NCBI GenBank assembly: GCA_947460065.1 | Contig: CANHGF010000126.1 | Location: 1 to 7,050, forward strand | Source: Comamonadaceae bacterium | GTDB lineage: Bacteria; Pseudomonadota; Gammaproteobacteria; Burkholderiales; Burkholderiaceae_C | DNA length: 7,050 bases | Direction: 5' to 3' | Part shown: piece after piece, positions 5,878-7,050 of the stretch | How positions within the stretch are numbered: the stretch's first letter is position 1 | Layout of the letters: every line of letters starts with the position of its first letter | Translations under genes and position numbers: made by a program | The notes under the pieces: generated by a model | What the model saw: the letters and a program-made list of their open reading frames with translations, nothing else | Told to the model about the DNA's origin: nothing | Database searches by the model: none

Positions 5878-6840
5878 ATGACCACCAAAGACACATTACA
5901 AGCGTGGGTGCACACGCTGCGCCACGAAGCCCAGGACATCATCAGCGTCGAACTGCGACCGGCCGCTGGCACCGTCTGGCCAGCCTTCACCCCCGGCGCC
6001 CACATTGATCTGCACCTGCCCGGCGGCCTGGTGCGCAGCTATTCACTGTGCAACCCGGCCGGCGACACGCAGCGCTATGTGATCGGCGTGCTCAAAGACA
6101 AAGCCAGCCGCGGTGGCTCACGGGCGGTGCACGATCTGCTGCGGGTCGGCATGGCGCTGACCATCAGCGCGCCCCGCAACCACTTCCCACTGGTCGAGGA
6201 CGCGGCCCACAGCGTGCTGGTGGCCGGCGGCATTGGTATCACCCCGCTACTGTGCATGGCCCGAAGGCTTAGCAGCCTGGGCCGCTCCTACGAAGTGCTC
6301 TACTTCGCCCGCAACCGAGCTGCCGCCGCCTTCGCCGATGTGCTGCAAGAGCTGGGCGCGAAAGTGCATTGGCATTTTGATGCTGAGGCCGGCGGCCCAC
6401 CCGATTTGCGCGCGCTGCTGGCTGCCCGCCGTGCGCAGGACACCCACTACTACGCCTGCGGCCCCACGCCCATGCTCGACGCCTTCGAGGCCGATTGCCA
6501 GGCCCTGGGCCTGAGTCATGCGCATCTGGAGCGCTTTAGCGCCAAGCCGGTCGAGGCGGCCAGCGACGCCCGCAGCAGCTACAGCGTCGAGCTGCGCCGA
6601 AGCGGTATCACCTTTGACGTACCGGCCGGCAAGACCCTTCACAAAAAACTGATCGAACTCAAGATCGACGTGCCCTGGAGCTGCGAGGAGGGCATCTGCG
6701 GCTCCTGCGAGACCCGGGTGCTCGAAGGCCAGGTCGACCACCGCGACATGGTGCTGACCCCGGCCGAACAAGCCGACAACAAGGTCATGATGGTCTGCGT
6801 CTCCGGCTGCAAGAGTGAGCGGCTGATCCTCGACCTCTGA
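5878..6840 (+). CDS. PDR/VanB-family oxidoreductase (FMN, NAD(P)H, 2Fe-2S)
   Basis: The 320-residue protein is the electron-transfer partner of Rieske oxygenases such as vanillate demethylase and phthalate dioxygenase. It passes electrons from NAD(P)H through FMN and a ferredoxin cluster. The flavin domain (about 5-105) has RSYSLCN at 53-59. The nucleotide domain (about 110-220) has GGIGITP at 117-123 and CGPTPM at 194-199. The plant-type ferredoxin domain (about 235-320) has Cys269-x4-Cys274-x2-Cys277 and Cys307. The frame is open back into the oxygenase gene to 5692, but the first 62 codons there overlap that gene and show no family similarity. ATG 5878 gives the normal N-terminus. No Shine-Dalgarno is visible, and a terminator lies directly upstream, so expression may be low or separately driven. 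Confidence 0.94.
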   Translation: MTTKDTLQAWVHTLRHEAQDIISVELRPAAGTVWPAFTPGAHIDLHLPGGLVRSYSLCNPAGDTQRYVIGVLKDKASRGGSRAVHDLLRVGMALTISAPRNHFPLVEDAAHSVLVAGGIGITPLLCMARRLSSLGRSYEVLYFARNRAAAAFADVLQELGAKVHWHFDAEAGGPPDLRALLAARRAQDTHYYACGPTPMLDAFEADCQALGLSHAHLERFSAKPVEAASDARSSYSVELRRSGITFDVPAGKTLHKKLIELKIDVPWSCEEGICGSCETRVLEGQVDHRDMVLTPAEQADNKVMMVCVSGCKSERLILDL

Positions 6841-6842
6841 GA

Positions 6843-6872
6843 GCGATCGCGCCGATGGCGGCGCTCCCACAA
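6843..6872 (-). repeat. REP-like unit 1 (minus orientation)
   Basis: Read on the - strand, the unit begins TTGTGGGAGC and then folds through GCGCCG (6849-6854 on +) and CGGCGC (6859-6864), six perfect base pairs with a four-base loop. It ends GCGATC. It starts two bases after the reductase stop codon, so the hairpin may also protect or end that mRNA. Confidence 0.7.
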
Positions 6873-6943
6873 AGTCCCAGCGCACCTGATTGGAAGGGGG
6901 TGGGAGCTAGTCCCAGCGCACCTGATTGGAAGGTGTGGGAGCT
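6873..6943 (+). repeat. Tandem direct repeat, two copies of 36 and 35 bases
   Basis: Copy 1 spans 6873-6908 and copy 2 spans 6909-6943. Both start AGTCCCAGCGCACCTGATTG and end TGGGAGCT. They differ only in the G-rich run before the final TGGGAGCT (GGGGG against GGTG). The last bases of copy 2 also form the head of REP-like unit 2. Confidence 0.9.
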
Positions 6944-6960
6944 GCGCCCTTGCAGCGATG
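6934..6960 (+). repeat. REP-like unit 2 (plus orientation)
   Basis: TGTGGGAGC leads into the stem GCTGC (6941-6945) and GCAGC (6952-6956), followed by GATG. It faces unit 3 at 6999-7026 in inverted orientation, with about 38 bases between, so the pair resembles a REPIN-type doublet. Confidence 0.65.
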
Positions 6961-6998
6961 CGGCGGGGGAGCGACAGCCGAGCGCCGCGCGCAGGCCA

Positions 6999-7026
6999 CA
7001 TCGCACCGAGGGCGGTGCTCCCACAA
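6999..7026 (-). repeat. REP-like unit 3 (minus orientation)
   Basis: Read on the - strand the unit starts TTGTGGGAGC. Its stem is GCACCG (7003-7008 on +) with CGGTGC (7013-7018), six perfect pairs and a four-base loop, ending GCGATG. It is the inverted partner of unit 2. Confidence 0.7.
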
Positions 7027-7042
7027 GGCGGTGCTCCCACAA
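7011..7042 (+). repeat. Tandem 16-base duplication at the array end
   Basis: GGCGGTGCTCCCACAA occurs at 7011-7026 and again at 7027-7042 without a gap, an exact copy of the right half of REP-like unit 3. The following bases AAGTCCCA (7043-7050) repeat the sequence that follows unit 1 at 6872, so a further copy of the 35/36-base repeat probably continues past the window. Confidence 0.85.
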
Positions 7043-7050
7043 AAGTCCCA

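Larger units (their letters stand above)
6841..7050. repeat. Non-coding REP-like repeat array at the window edge
   Basis: No gene is credible in these 210 bases. The stretch holds repeated units with the head GTGGGAGC (or its complement GCTCCCAC) followed by a short GC stem-loop, in both orientations. It also holds two tandem direct repeats. GTGG-headed stem-loop repeats are the known form of bacterial REP sequences moved by RAYT (TnpA-REP) transposases. No transposase gene is in the window. The array begins right after the reductase stop and continues beyond base 7050. Confidence 0.75.

Noticed and set aside
6861..7050. Repeats considered as a CRISPR array
   Set aside because: Repeat copies are directly adjacent or irregularly spaced, occur in both orientations, and there are no uniform unique spacers and no cas genes. 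The REP-like explanation fits better.

Overview
The window is GC-rich, densely coded DNA. The gene set (Mth938-like protein, Bcp-type peroxiredoxin, PIN-PhoH protein, then an aromatic-catabolism cluster) and the codon use look like a betaproteobacterium, most likely Burkholderiales of the Comamonadaceae type. That placement is an inference from general knowledge; no marker gene in the window fixes the taxon.

Left part (1-2832), housekeeping. All genes are on the + strand: the 3' end of a Mth938-like (DUF498) protein, a peroxiredoxin of the Bcp/PrxQ family, and a long PIN-PhoH ATPase/nuclease. A strong GC hairpin follows the first gene. A terminator-like hairpin with a short T-run lies just ahead of the PhoH start, so these look like separate transcription units.

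Middle and right part (2873-6840), a compact aromatic-degradation locus. A MarR-family regulator (- strand) is divergent from a four-gene + strand cluster: a two-domain extradiol-dioxygenase-like VOC protein, a 72-residue helix-turn-helix-like protein, a Rieske non-haem iron oxygenase alpha subunit, and a VanB-type FMN/NAD/2Fe-2S reductase. The 156-base gap between regulator and cluster is locally AT-rich and holds four short inverted repeats overlapping plausible promoter elements, as expected for an autoregulated MarR system. The inferred logic is that the reductase passes NAD(P)H electrons to the Rieske oxygenase, which hydroxylates or O-demethylates an aromatic compound to a catechol-like product. 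The VOC dioxygenase could then cleave that product, and MarR would sense substrate or product. The substrate cannot be read from the sequence. A good intrinsic terminator sits between oxygenase and reductase, suggesting lower or separate expression of the reductase.

Right edge (6841-7050), non-coding repeats. Several REP-like units with a GTGGGAGC head and a short GC stem-loop lie in both orientations. They are mixed with a tandem pair of 36/35-base direct repeats and a 16-base tandem duplication. The array runs off the window end.
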